Source: JAMZMI01 sp047632435
GTDB taxonomy: Bacteria; Bacteroidota; Bacteroidia; Cytophagales; Cyclobacteriaceae
Length of the DNA stretch: 64,000 bases
Direction: 5' to 3'
Assembly (NCBI GenBank): GCA_047632435.1
Contig: JBLICU010000002.1
Coordinates: 62,001-126,000 of the forward strand
Both the position numbers and the translations under genes were made by a program. The notes beneath the pieces were generated by a model. That model did not search any database and was not told the origin of the DNA. It saw only the letters and a program-made list of their open reading frames with translations. Of this stretch, positions 54,311 to 63,766 are shown piece by piece. Positions within the stretch are counted from its first letter, which is position 1; each line of letters begins with the position of its first letter.

Positions 54311-55343
54311 TCATAAAAAAGTTGGTGTAGTAGGTGCCGGAAGTTTCGGTACAGCAATCGCAAATATTCTTGCCGAGAAAAATCCGGTGATTCTTTACAG
54401 CCATAGAAAAGAAAGAGCTGAGGAAATTAGTAAAACACGGAAAAGTGCCGGTCAGGATCTTAATTCCAACATTGAAATAACCAACGACATTGAAAAGATT
54501 GGTAAGGATTGCGATGTAATTTTCCCAATCGTTCCTTCAGCCAATTTCAGATCAATGATCAGGGAGCTTAGTCCCTTTCTTAAGCCGTATCATATCCTCA
54601 TTCATGGTACCAAGGGCTTTGATCAAAATCTGGGTAAATCAAAAATAAACGCCAGTAACAAACTCTCACGCGAACACATTCGCACCATGAGTGAAGTGAT
54701 TGTGGAAGAAAGTTCTGTAGTTAGGGTTGGGTGTCTTGCTGGGCCCAATTTGGCCAAAGAAATCAGCGAGCATAAGCCTGCCGCTACGGTTATCGCCAGT
54801 CATTTTGATGAAGTCATCAAAGTTGGTCAATCACTACTTAGAAATGAACGCTTCCTAATCTATGGAAGTAATGACCTGATTGGTATAGAACTCTGTGGCA
54901 TTCTTAAAAACATCATAGCCGTTGGGGCTGGAACCATTGCTGGCCTTGGATTAGGCGAAAACTCTAGATCCCTTTTTATCAGTCGTGGATTGGTAGAAAT
55001 GGTACATATCGGCAAAGTTCTTGGCGGAAATGCTCAGGCATTCTTAGGTCTCGCCGGTGTAGGGGATTTGATTGCAACCAGCGCCAGTAATCTGAGTAGA
55101 AATTACTCTGTAGGATTTAGAATGGCAAAAGGTGAAAACATCACTTCCATTCTGGAATCCATGGAAGAAGTGGCTGAAGGCGTGAAAACAATAGAAATCA
55201 TCAACGAACTAGCCAAAACATACAAGGTCAGGTGCCCAATCACCGAAACACTACACCGCATCATCAAAGGTGAAATGACGGTGGACGATGCTCATAAATA
55301 CCTCATGAAATTTCCGTTCAGGGCAGAGATAGATTTTCTTTAA
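54282..55343 (+). CDS. gpsA: NAD(P)-dependent glycerol-3-phosphate dehydrogenase
   Basis: 353 residues. Rossmann motif VGVVGAGSFGTAIAN near residue 14, then VPSANFRSMI, HGTKGFDQ, GPNLAKEI, ELCGILKNIIAVGAGTIAGLGLGENS and GLAGVGDLIATSAS, with GpsA-type substrate residues. It reduces dihydroxyacetone phosphate to glycerol-3-phosphate, the acceptor for the acyltransferase encoded just upstream. Its start lies inside that gene. Confidence 0.95.
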   Translation: MDMDSTSASDHKKVGVVGAGSFGTAIANILAEKNPVILYSHRKERAEEISKTRKSAGQDLNSNIEITNDIEKIGKDCDVIFPIVPSANFRSMIRELSPFLKPYHILIHGTKGFDQNLGKSKINASNKLSREHIRTMSEVIVEESSVVRVGCLAGPNLAKEISEHKPAATVIASHFDEVIKVGQSLLRNERFLIYGSNDLIGIELCGILKNIIAVGAGTIAGLGLGENSRSLFISRGLVEMVHIGKVLGGNAQAFLGLAGVGDLIATSASNLSRNYSVGFRMAKGENITSILESMEEVAEGVKTIEIINELAKTYKVRCPITETLHRIIKGEMTVDDAHKYLMKFPFRAEIDFL

Positions 55344-55374
55344 TAGTCCATATAAATATTTTTTATCTCCAAAA

Positions 55375-55860
55375 ATGGAATTAAATTTGGGTATGAAAAA
55401 ATATCAGGAGTCATCGTCTTTACAAAACCAAGTAAATGAACCTTTGGCGGCCTATGTCCCTTCGGTCAGTCAGCAGATTGGGATGCTTGCAAACTTGAAA
55501 GCGAACGAACTACAAGGTGCTCACCTGCCAGGACAAACCCTGAGCATGCTACAAAAAGAGACATCCCTGAACCCTCAAGCCCTTGCAAGCGTCGTGGGTG
55601 TGAGTAAAAGTAAATACTACGACCTTATCAAAGTCAAAGATTTAAGTGTCAAAAACATAGATGCCCTGGCAGATTTTGCTACGCTCTGGCAAAAGGGCAT
55701 TGAGGCATTTGATGGCAGCCAGGAGCTCCTAAACGAATGGCTCGAAATCCGCAATGAAAATCTCGGGGGTATCAAACCAATAGCGTTGCTTTCTTCCAGA
55801 ATAGGTCGCAGAGAGCTAGAGCGTGCATTCCTGAGGATAGAGCACAGCATATACGGATGA
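55375..55860 (+). CDS. Xre/ParS-type antitoxin of a RES-Xre pair
   Basis: 161 residues. A helix-turn-helix region (about 55-90: MLQKETSLNPQALASVVGVSKSKYY) is followed by the MbcA/ParS/Xre toxin-binding domain (ALADFATLWQKGIEAFDGSQELLNEWL). It neutralises the RES toxin encoded next, whose ATG overlaps its TGA as ATGA, and should autorepress the pair. Confidence 0.85.
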   Translation: MELNLGMKKYQESSSLQNQVNEPLAAYVPSVSQQIGMLANLKANELQGAHLPGQTLSMLQKETSLNPQALASVVGVSKSKYYDLIKVKDLSVKNIDALADFATLWQKGIEAFDGSQELLNEWLEIRNENLGGIKPIALLSSRIGRRELERAFLRIEHSIYG

Positions 55861-56309
55861 TTCTATATCATATCGAAAAGTTAAAATACAAGGACATCTG
55901 GCCGCCGGAAGGAACCTTGTATGCGGAAGGACGGTGGAATCACATGAGACAGTGGGTGCTTTACACATCTACATCCATAGCGTTGGCCAAACTGGAAATA
56001 CTTGCTAACGTAAGTACCCTGCCATTGCGTCGGGTATGCATGACAATCGAAGTATCCGGGAATTCCGAGATTTTGGAAATTGAACACGAAGATCTGCCCG
56101 TGGACTGGATGCGAAAACCTTACCCCGCTAATCTTGTATCATTCACCAAATTTTTTCTGAATTCTGGGTGCTTGTTAATGAAAGTGCCTTCCGCTCAAAG
56201 CATAAGTGAATTCAATTATCTGATCAATGTCAGGCACAAGCAATTCCATGAGCAGGTCAAGCTAGTGCATGTTTCGGCTGAACCGTTTGATCCAAGGCTG
56301 AAAAATTAA
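55857..56309 (+). CDS. RES-domain toxin
   Basis: 150 residues. RES features: YHIEKLKYKDIW, GTLYAEGRWNHM with conserved Arg and Trp, TSTSIALAKLEILAN with conserved Glu, and SEFNYLINVRHKQF with the late Ser and NYLIN. RES toxins degrade NAD+ and stop growth. It is translationally coupled to the antitoxin gene. Confidence 0.88.
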   Translation: MILYHIEKLKYKDIWPPEGTLYAEGRWNHMRQWVLYTSTSIALAKLEILANVSTLPLRRVCMTIEVSGNSEILEIEHEDLPVDWMRKPYPANLVSFTKFFLNSGCLLMKVPSAQSISEFNYLINVRHKQFHEQVKLVHVSAEPFDPRLKN

Positions 56310-56439
56310 CATCCCCAGTCATGCTTCAATTATCCCTTTTATCTCATGCTTTGAGGCAAGGATCCTTATCCCAATTCACAATTAATTCTTGATTTACACG
56401 CCGATTCTCATGTCCCCACGAGACTTCAGATGCCTGGTG

Positions 56440-56461
56440 AAGTTTGTGAGGACACAAACTT
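56440..56461. repeat. Short perfect palindrome downstream of the toxin gene
   Basis: Arms AAGTTTGTG (56440-56448) and CACAAACTT (56453-56461) around AGGA; a looser outer pairing reaches back to about 56411. It may act as a terminator or be a REP-like element. Confidence 0.45.
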
Positions 56462-56509
56462 GGGCTAGGACTCAGATAGAATTGCTATAATATTCGTCTT
56501 TCAGTCAAA

Positions 56510-57748
56510 TCAATCCGCCGCGAGCATCGCTCGCACCCGTTGCAACAGAGGTGGATGAGAATAATGAAAGAAAACAAATGCCGGATGAGGAGTAAGGTTT
56601 GAAAGTTGATCTGTACTCAGCTTTTTCAGCCCTGAGATAAGTGCTTCTGCTCCATACGTGGTGACTGCATAACTGTCCGCTTCGTATTCATTCTTGCGAC
56701 TGATCACATTCCCTATCAATCCCAAAATGGTAGAAATAGGACTGTAAAGAATTCCAAAGGCCATGATGTTAAGATGAATCGCAGTAATTTCTCCGCCCAT
56801 TGCATAACTCACCTCACTATTGGAAATCATCAAAGAAAGCATGAATAACATAAGACCAATAGTGAGGATACTGATCACTGTTCCCAAAATGATGTGCTTC
56901 TTTTTGAAATGACCAACTTCATGGGCAAAAACGGCAGTCAGCTCCTCAATGGTATGATTGGCAATGAGTGTATCATACAGTACCACTTTTTTCTGTTTTC
57001 CCAAACCTGAGAAAAACGCATTGCCCTTACTTGATCTTTTTGATCCATCTATGACAAAGATGTTTTTCAATGGAAAATTAACTTTATCGCTATAAGTTTG
57101 AATGGATTGTTTCAAAGCACCATCTTCCATGGGCGACAGTTTATTAAACAGTGGCAGGATCAACGAGGTATAAAATACATTCAAGAAAAGTATAAACACG
57201 GTGACCACTGCCCAGAAATAGATCCAAAAATCGCCACCCATCAGCATAATCAGATAGATCAGCAGTGAAATCAATAATCCGCCGAGCAGGATTGCCAAGA
57301 CATAACCTTTGATTTTATCCAATATAAAAGTCTTCACCGTGGTTTTATTAAAACCAAATTTTTCTTCAATCACAAAAGTGCTATAGATAGAAAATGGCAA
57401 GCCTATTAAATCAGAGATGATGAATATCGCCCCGAAAAAAAGAAGATTAGTTGCAGGTTCGAATGGAGAAAAAGTCCGTAACCAACTATCAAGCACACCA
57501 AACCATCCAAAATAAAGGGCACAAAACATCAGTAAAAAGCTGAAGGAGGCCGTTAACATGCCGAAATTAGAATTGGCTGTTTGATATTCTTGTGACTTAC
57601 GGTATTTCTCGGCATCATAAATTCCTTCCAATTCTGCTGGAATTGGCTTTCTGGCGCTTTGGTTATTCAGAAAACTGAGTGTTCTTTCCAATACAAAGTC
57701 AAAGGATATAATCGCTAAAAGAATAATGAGGATCATCTGTTCGTTCAT
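56510..57748 (-). CDS. M48 (Ste24/CAAX-type) membrane metalloprotease
   Basis: 412 residues from the ATG at 57748 (MNEQMILIILLAIISFD). The frame stays open upstream to 57943, but that part is an out-of-frame reading of a decayed ParE gene, so the later start is right. Zinc motif HEVGH (H276, E277, H280) in AHEVGHFKKKH, third ligand in NEYEADSYAV, and 6-7 spans in Ste24-like order (FGFNKTTVKTFILDKIKG). Probably clears or processes membrane proteins. Confidence 0.9.
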   Translation of the reverse strand: MNEQMILIILLAIISFDFVLERTLSFLNNQSARKPIPAELEGIYDAEKYRKSQEYQTANSNFGMLTASFSFLLMFCALYFGWFGVLDSWLRTFSPFEPATNLLFFGAIFIISDLIGLPFSIYSTFVIEEKFGFNKTTVKTFILDKIKGYVLAILLGGLLISLLIYLIMLMGGDFWIYFWAVVTVFILFLNVFYTSLILPLFNKLSPMEDGALKQSIQTYSDKVNFPLKNIFVIDGSKRSSKGNAFFSGLGKQKKVVLYDTLIANHTIEELTAVFAHEVGHFKKKHIILGTVISILTIGLMLFMLSLMISNSEVSYAMGGEITAIHLNIMAFGILYSPISTILGLIGNVISRKNEYEADSYAVTTYGAEALISGLKKLSTDQLSNLTPHPAFVFFHYSHPPLLQRVRAMLAAD

Positions 57749-57801
57749 GCTGCAATGATAAGGAAAGTGATTAAACCCATTTATAACTAAATGAGTCGCT
57801 A

Positions 57802-58100
57802 TTATAAAAACTTGTGAATATCTCTGTTCTGACGTATTACCCTGACCATTAGGATATGTTCGGCAGAATTCGATAAAAAATGATGTGTGAGCAATTTGGA
57901 ATGCTCCTGAGATGAGGTTTGATTTCGTCGCTCCTTTTACCAATTTCAGGATTTAGCACTAATTGCTGAAATAATTCCTCCAAGTCCAAAAGGTATTTCT
58001 CCGCCTGATTAAAGCCAAATTTAACATTTGTAAAGTCGAAAATCTCTTCAATATCTTGATCCGCCTCTTTTGAAAGTTGGTAGAAGGTGATTTTTTTCCA
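57802..58100 (-). pseudogene. ParE/RelE-family toxin remnant
   Basis: The minus strand encodes KKITFYQLSKEADQDIEEIF, then FTNVKFGFNQAEKYLLDLEE, PEIGKRSDEIKPHLRSI and SHIIFYRILPN, a full ParE toxin pattern. It then shifts frame near 57853 and ends HILMVRVIRQNRDIHKFL with a TAA at 57802. No proper start codon lies in frame (a TGA is 3 codons upstream), and no antitoxin gene is visible. One missing base at CCGAACAT accounts for the late shift. Confidence 0.75.
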
Positions 58101-58177
58101 CTTATCTCAACTGGTCTTTTTTGACTTTAGAATAGCAAATATGGGCAAGTATGGCTTGATTGAGAATGGACTTTTTG

Positions 58178-59272
58178 TTAAAAAATAAAAGGAACCGGGC
58201 ATCTCAGTTCACGCACATCTCTGGAAGGTTTACGCGGATTGGCAAGGCTAAAAGCATAGGAAATAGAGATTTCATGAGCCCCCCCACTTGCAATGCCCAA
58301 ATCTGATATGGTGTAATCGAAGCTATATCCTATGGTAAGATCATTTTTGTTAACACCTATCATTCCAATGATCGATTCATTATTGGCAATGCCACGAAGA
58401 CTTTCAAGAGGCACACCGCGGTACCACAATCCGAGTAAAATAGGCTCCAGCGTGAAATAAACACCCAAGTCGAGTTGTTTGAAATCTCCTTGCTGCCGAT
58501 AATTAAAGGATGGAGTGAAACTACGTTCTTTTCCTTTTGTAGACAGTTTCGCTTTTCTGCTGATGGCTGAAAACTGGATTTTATACCCGCCATGTAAAGA
58601 ATATTTCCTCGGTAGTGGGGCATCTCCTCCAGCTATTGACTGGTTGGGTTCCAGCACGTGATGGATGGAATAACCAAGCCAGGCATTGGGATTGAAGATG
58701 ATGCCACCGAAAGACATGTCGAAAAATCTAGCTGAAAGTCCGGTATTAAAAGTTTCCTGAGAAACAGGCCGGACCAAACCAGTTTCATCAAACTGATCAC
58801 CAAAAGTGAGTCGATCAAAATTCAAATCCCTCCAATAATACGCCACTTCCATACCTGGACGAAAGGTCCATTTGTGCGTCAATCTCACTTGATAGGCATA
58901 TTGCAAACCAATAGATGTTGATTGAAGACCTACAAGTCCTTCTCTATCTGTGTTGACTATAATCCCTGCACTGCTGTTATAATCATCGAAATTGTAATCC
59001 AAGAAAAAAGAATATGTCTCAAAATTAGCATCGATAGACGGCCATTGATTTCGGTAATTGATTCCTGCTCTGCCGCGCTGATTGATTCCAACCAATCCAG
59101 GATTGACATACATCGGCGCTGCATAATACTGCGAAAACTGAGGGTCTTGAGCGTGAAGATTGTCAATAGGAAAAAACAACAAGGCCAAACACCCCAGCGA
59201 AGCAAGTGTTATTACTAGGTGTTTTTGAATGGTTTGAAATGTTCTCAAGTGTGTCAATAGATAAAAATTCAA
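58178..59272 (-). CDS. PorP/SprF family type IX secretion-associated outer-membrane protein
   Basis: 364 residues with a signal ending near LHAQ. QDPQFSQYYAAPMYVNPGLVG is the hallmark PorP/SprF start; the rest is a beta barrel. These proteins help attach or secrete T9SS type B substrates. It is divergent from the gene for such a substrate (59388), a common pairing. Confidence 0.92.
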   Translation of the reverse strand: MNFYLLTHLRTFQTIQKHLVITLASLGCLALLFFPIDNLHAQDPQFSQYYAAPMYVNPGLVGINQRGRAGINYRNQWPSIDANFETYSFFLDYNFDDYNSSAGIIVNTDREGLVGLQSTSIGLQYAYQVRLTHKWTFRPGMEVAYYWRDLNFDRLTFGDQFDETGLVRPVSQETFNTGLSARFFDMSFGGIIFNPNAWLGYSIHHVLEPNQSIAGGDAPLPRKYSLHGGYKIQFSAISRKAKLSTKGKERSFTPSFNYRQQGDFKQLDLGVYFTLEPILLGLWYRGVPLESLRGIANNESIIGMIGVNKNDLTIGYSFDYTISDLGIASGGAHEISISYAFSLANPRKPSRDVRELRCPVPFIF

Positions 59273-59387
59273 AGTTGCTAATCTAAGTAATGTAACGGTA
59301 AGTAGTGCGTTAGTATTTTATGTTAATTTTACCAAGTGTTGTGATTCTGAGGACAGCCCTTAGAAGTTTTAACCCTTATTTCAATCG

Positions 59388-62300
59388 ATGAGGAATCAGT
59401 TTCAGTCAGGTGTAGTTGCGGCAGTGTTTTTTCTGTCTTTAATATCTAGTCTTTCAGCTCAAAATATAACTGAGAAGAATTGGTTTTTTGGCAATAGCCA
59501 ACAAAACCTGGTCTTTGATAAAAGCGGTAGAGAGGTAGTATTAGAAGATGATCAGAGCATTGCTTTTGGTTTTGGAGTTGGAGGATCAGCAGTCATCAAC
59601 GATCAATTCACTGGTGATCTACTTTTCTATTCAGATGGGTTAAGAGTATATGATGCCAACCACAATCTGCTCCCCGGAATATTTTCATCCTCGCTTTCTG
59701 GAAATACAAGTTTTAATCAGGCAGTAGTCACCTGCCCAGTTCCAGGTAGTCTCGAACAATATTACATTTTCACCAATTCCGATACAGCGATCAACTACAG
59801 CACCATAGATGCAAGTTTACCAGGTATTAGCACGAATGCACGATTTCCTTTGGGCAACTTGACAGGAACGACCAACAACTCCATGGCACTGCCAAACCAA
59901 TCAGAAGGCATGGCAATCATTGAAGCTGGTGATGGCATCAACTATTGGCTCATTTCCCAAAACAGAGCTACCTATGAATTGAATCTGACCAATATCACAA
60001 GTTCTGGATTTGTAACCCGTGATACTACTGTTTTCTCAGGCACTTTGCCGGGTTTTGAAGTCAACCAATTTGGTATTTATTATCATAATAATGACTCTGT
60101 AGATATTGCCATGGCACCAAAAGATGCAAACAGAAATGTCCTTTTAGTGAATTTCAAACCTTCAACTGGCCAAATTGTATTTAAAAATTCCTTCCGTAGT
60201 TCTGGTGGATCTGACGAAATATATGATGTGGAGTGGTCCAATGACGGCACCAAACTATATTATTCTGTACTGGGTGATGTCACCGACGTTGGTGGCGTTT
60301 TTCAGATAGATCTAAGCGATACCATCAATACAGATCCGTATTTGGTCAGAGACGTTCTACAGTCTACTCCTTATCGCAGTTATGGATTGCGGCGTGGAAT
60401 AGACGGACGCATTTATCACCTCTATCAGTCGGCCCCTAATGCTCCATTCAATCTTGGGCGGTTAGAATTTGTGGATGAAATCTCTTTATTGGTGGTTTAC
60501 AATGATCTTGTATTTGACGATGATTTTAATGGAACACAATTTCCAGCCTTTGCTCCTCCGCAATTAGCCGCACTAACGGTAAATTTTGATTGGATAGACG
60601 ACTGTCAAGGACTGGTCACACAATTTTTTGCCGATGTAGATCCGGAACCCAATAACTATTTCTGGATTTTTGGTGATGGCTCACAATCGAATGCGGTCGC
60701 GCCTTTAAAAACTTATGGAGCTGCGGGATCATATAACGTCACTTTGGTGACCGAATTAAATGGCCGGATAGGCTTTTTTGATCAGCTGGTAAATATCATT
60801 GCCATAGATTCGGCAGATCTTGGTAATGATACGACTATTTGCCAAGGGTCAGGATATGATCTTGATCCAGGACTCTCAGCGTCGGAATTCACCTTTGTTT
60901 GGAATACAGGAGCAATCACCCCCACCCTTGCCGTTAATCCTGATACCACTCGCATATACTGGGTAAATGCAACCCAAATTGCCGCACCCAATTGCACGAC
61001 CTACGACGATATCGAAGTAACTGTCTATTTATCTGAACCACTTCCACCAAGCAGCCAGTGGTATTTTGGCGAGGAGGCAGCCATCGATTTTACCAATGGC
61101 GCACCTGTGGCCTTGTATGACAATGTGATGACATCACCCGATGGATGTGCCTCTATATCAGACATCAATGGCGATCTGTTGTTTTATACCAACGGATCCA
61201 CGGTATGGAACAAGGAGCATAAGGTGATGGTAAATGGAACCAAAATTGGTGGCGATAGCACCGCTGCTCAGTCCGCATTGATCATTCCATTTGCCGATGA
61301 TGATACGTTTTTTTACATTTTCACAACTGAGAAAGTTTATGGAGATGATTCAATCAGACTCAAATATTCCATTGTGGATATCAAAGAGGATACCGCCCGA
61401 GGTGAGGTTGTGAAGAAAGACGTCACGCTAGTGAATAGCAGTACCGAGCGAGTAACAGCCTCTGGCTTTGACAGCCCATTTCTGCTGACTCACGAGTTTG
61501 GAAATAATAACTTCCGTGTCTATTCAATAAGTGCAGATGGCATTTCCGCAGCAAGCCATTCTTCCATCGGAGAGCCGCATAGAAAAGAAAATGAGTCCAA
61601 TCAATCGGGTTATATGAAGTTTTCTCCTTTGGTTTCAGACCTATCAGTGGTGATACCAGGCGATCCCAATTATCTTGAAATATTTGACTACAACTTCTTC
61701 AATGGAGCCGTTACCAATCCCAGACTGATTGATTTACAAGAGGCTGCTCCTACCCTTGCATACGGACTGGAATACTCCAGTAACGGACAGAAACTATATG
61801 TTTCCATGACGGGAGCCGGTTCCAAAATATTACAATATTCTCTGGATAGCCTTTATGCTACAACTGCCGCAGTAGATATTGAGGCTACTAAAGTTACAAT
61901 ACCGCAAAGCGTGGTAGGCGACTTTGGGGCTTTACAAATGGGACCTGATGGCGTAATTTATCTGGCGATAGACAACCAAACTGATTTGGGATCAATCGTT
62001 GGATCAAGTGCATTGGGAGCAGAACTGACAGCAGCCAATCTTCTCTTGGATGATGGCAGTGGCCGCCAAAGCCGAAAAGGGCTACCCAACTTCATACAAT
62101 CAGGAGGAACCGGATCACAGGCATCAATTAGTGCAACGATTGCTTGCGTAGGACAAGAAACAACATTCTCCGGCTCGGGATTGGATCCCAATCAAATGGT
62201 AGAAAATTTTATTTGGGATTTTGGCGATGGAGGCCCCTCTTTAGGAATACTTGAATCACCTGATACATCACACGTATACCTAACTCCAATCTCGACAACT

Positions 62301-63644
62301 GCAACACTTTATATAATTAATGATTGCAATACAGATACCATAGTTCTAACTGTTCCAATCCAAGCTTTTTCAATCCCAGAACAGCCAGATATTCCTGATC
62401 CGTTGGCACTTTGCGGAGGCATTCTCACGGTGGAGGCATGGCCAGCTGATACCCCTGGTCTACACTATTGGTGGTCTACAGGTGACACCACAAGAACAGT
62501 AACTTTCACAGAACCATCAGAATTTCGCCTAGCAATTTTTAATAATGATGGTTGTGCCTCTGATACGCTACAGCGATTTATTGGGGATGGGCTGAGTTTT
62601 ATAGACTTAGGTGAAGATTTTAGCCTTTGTCAAGGTGACGCAGGCCCAATTTTAGCAGCAGGGTTGCCCAATTCGACCTTTGTATGGCGAAGAGACTCAG
62701 TGATAATTGGTGATCTTAATAGCCAGGAAGTATCCACAAGCCGATCAGGAACTTTTGTTTATTCTGTGGAAGCAACCAATCAATTTTCCAATTGTATCGC
62801 TATTGACAGTGTGGTTGTCACAATTTTAACTGAACCAGATCTCGAGCAGACAAATATCATTCAGCCTGATTGTGGAGAAGCCAATGGGTCTTTCCAAATT
62901 CAGTTCAGCGATGTAGGCAACTACAGCTATGAGCTAACGGGTGACAATCCTGCCGGCCCATTCACTTTTGATGGCCCTGGTGAGACGCCTGCCCTTGAGA
63001 ATCTAGCTGCCGGGGTGTATGTGCTAAACGCAACCAATACCGTAACCGGCTGTATCAATGTGGAGGTGTTTCTACTTGAAGATGATGCCGAATTTGAAAT
63101 GGAAGCCATCTCAGAAAATGACTGTTTCCGTTCCGGTGATATTCGGGTGGTGCTTCGCAATTTCCTGGGTTCCCGTGTGGACATTACAGTTACAAACTCA
63201 AATGCAGAAACCATTTATTTCGAAGAAAACAGATCCGCATCCAATATACATATTGAGGATCTTGATACTGGGTTATATTATGTCAGCGCCCGTCAGGTGG
63301 TGGAGCCACAATGTTTACAAACCGATACTGTACATCTGATCGCCGAGTTGAAATGTTTTAGAACTATTGCTGCCCCGAATGCGTTCAGCCCGAATGGAAA
63401 TGGAATGAACGAGGAGTTTTTTGTTTTTCCAAATGAATTTATCAACGCCTTTGAAATATTCATTTACAACAGATGGGGGCAGATTGTTTATAATTCTAAA
63501 GACGTTAACTTTAGATGGGATGGTCGTTTTCAAAATCAACCTGCTCCACCTACGACGTACGCTTATAAAATGATCTTTACCAGTACGTTGGAACCAGAAA
63601 TCGGAGAAATTATACAATATGGTTCTATAACACTTATCCGATAA
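59388..63644 (+). CDS. Large T9SS type B (CHU_C) secreted protein with PKD domains
   Basis: 1418 residues with a signal peptide ending near LSAQ. Two related beta-propeller-like halves start with WFFGNSQQNLVFD (about 24) and WYFGEEAAIDFTNG (about 555). PKD-type domains follow each (NYFWIFGDGSQSN near 425; FIWDFGDGGPSLG near 940). The last 90 residues (PNAFSPNGNGMNEEFFVFP ... YNRWGQIVYNS) are the gliding-motility C-terminal/type B sorting domain. It is a surface adhesin or matrix protein by type; the ligand is unknown. Partner: the divergent PorP/SprF gene. Confidence 0.9.
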   Translation: MRNQFQSGVVAAVFFLSLISSLSAQNITEKNWFFGNSQQNLVFDKSGREVVLEDDQSIAFGFGVGGSAVINDQFTGDLLFYSDGLRVYDANHNLLPGIFSSSLSGNTSFNQAVVTCPVPGSLEQYYIFTNSDTAINYSTIDASLPGISTNARFPLGNLTGTTNNSMALPNQSEGMAIIEAGDGINYWLISQNRATYELNLTNITSSGFVTRDTTVFSGTLPGFEVNQFGIYYHNNDSVDIAMAPKDANRNVLLVNFKPSTGQIVFKNSFRSSGGSDEIYDVEWSNDGTKLYYSVLGDVTDVGGVFQIDLSDTINTDPYLVRDVLQSTPYRSYGLRRGIDGRIYHLYQSAPNAPFNLGRLEFVDEISLLVVYNDLVFDDDFNGTQFPAFAPPQLAALTVNFDWIDDCQGLVTQFFADVDPEPNNYFWIFGDGSQSNAVAPLKTYGAAGSYNVTLVTELNGRIGFFDQLVNIIAIDSADLGNDTTICQGSGYDLDPGLSASEFTFVWNTGAITPTLAVNPDTTRIYWVNATQIAAPNCTTYDDIEVTVYLSEPLPPSSQWYFGEEAAIDFTNGAPVALYDNVMTSPDGCASISDINGDLLFYTNGSTVWNKEHKVMVNGTKIGGDSTAAQSALIIPFADDDTFFYIFTTEKVYGDDSIRLKYSIVDIKEDTARGEVVKKDVTLVNSSTERVTASGFDSPFLLTHEFGNNNFRVYSISADGISAASHSSIGEPHRKENESNQSGYMKFSPLVSDLSVVIPGDPNYLEIFDYNFFNGAVTNPRLIDLQEAAPTLAYGLEYSSNGQKLYVSMTGAGSKILQYSLDSLYATTAAVDIEATKVTIPQSVVGDFGALQMGPDGVIYLAIDNQTDLGSIVGSSALGAELTAANLLLDDGSGRQSRKGLPNFIQSGGTGSQASISATIACVGQETTFSGSGLDPNQMVENFIWDFGDGGPSLGILESPDTSHVYLTPISTTATLYIINDCNTDTIVLTVPIQAFSIPEQPDIPDPLALCGGILTVEAWPADTPGLHYWWSTGDTTRTVTFTEPSEFRLAIFNNDGCASDTLQRFIGDGLSFIDLGEDFSLCQGDAGPILAAGLPNSTFVWRRDSVIIGDLNSQEVSTSRSGTFVYSVEATNQFSNCIAIDSVVVTILTEPDLEQTNIIQPDCGEANGSFQIQFSDVGNYSYELTGDNPAGPFTFDGPGETPALENLAAGVYVLNATNTVTGCINVEVFLLEDDAEFEMEAISENDCFRSGDIRVVLRNFLGSRVDITVTNSNAETIYFEENRSASNIHIEDLDTGLYYVSARQVVEPQCLQTDTVHLIAELKCFRTIAAPNAFSPNGNGMNEEFFVFPNEFINAFEIFIYNRWGQIVYNSKDVNFRWDGRFQNQPAPPTTYAYKMIFTSTLEPEIGEIIQYGSITLIR

Positions 63645-63766
63645 TCCAGTTAAAATGGTGTGGTGATTATTAAAAAACATTCTAGTTTTTATAACCTAAC
63701 AATATGATTTTAAAGCAGTTGTACTCAATAACATAAGTACACTTAATAACCAATCAATATAATAGT

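Noticed and set aside
55375..56309. Prophage or defence island
   Set aside because: Only a two-gene toxin-antitoxin pair is present, with housekeeping genes on both sides.
57749..57943. N-terminal extension of the M48 protease
   Set aside because: It reads the decayed ParE gene in the wrong frame; the signal-like span starts at the ATG at 57748.
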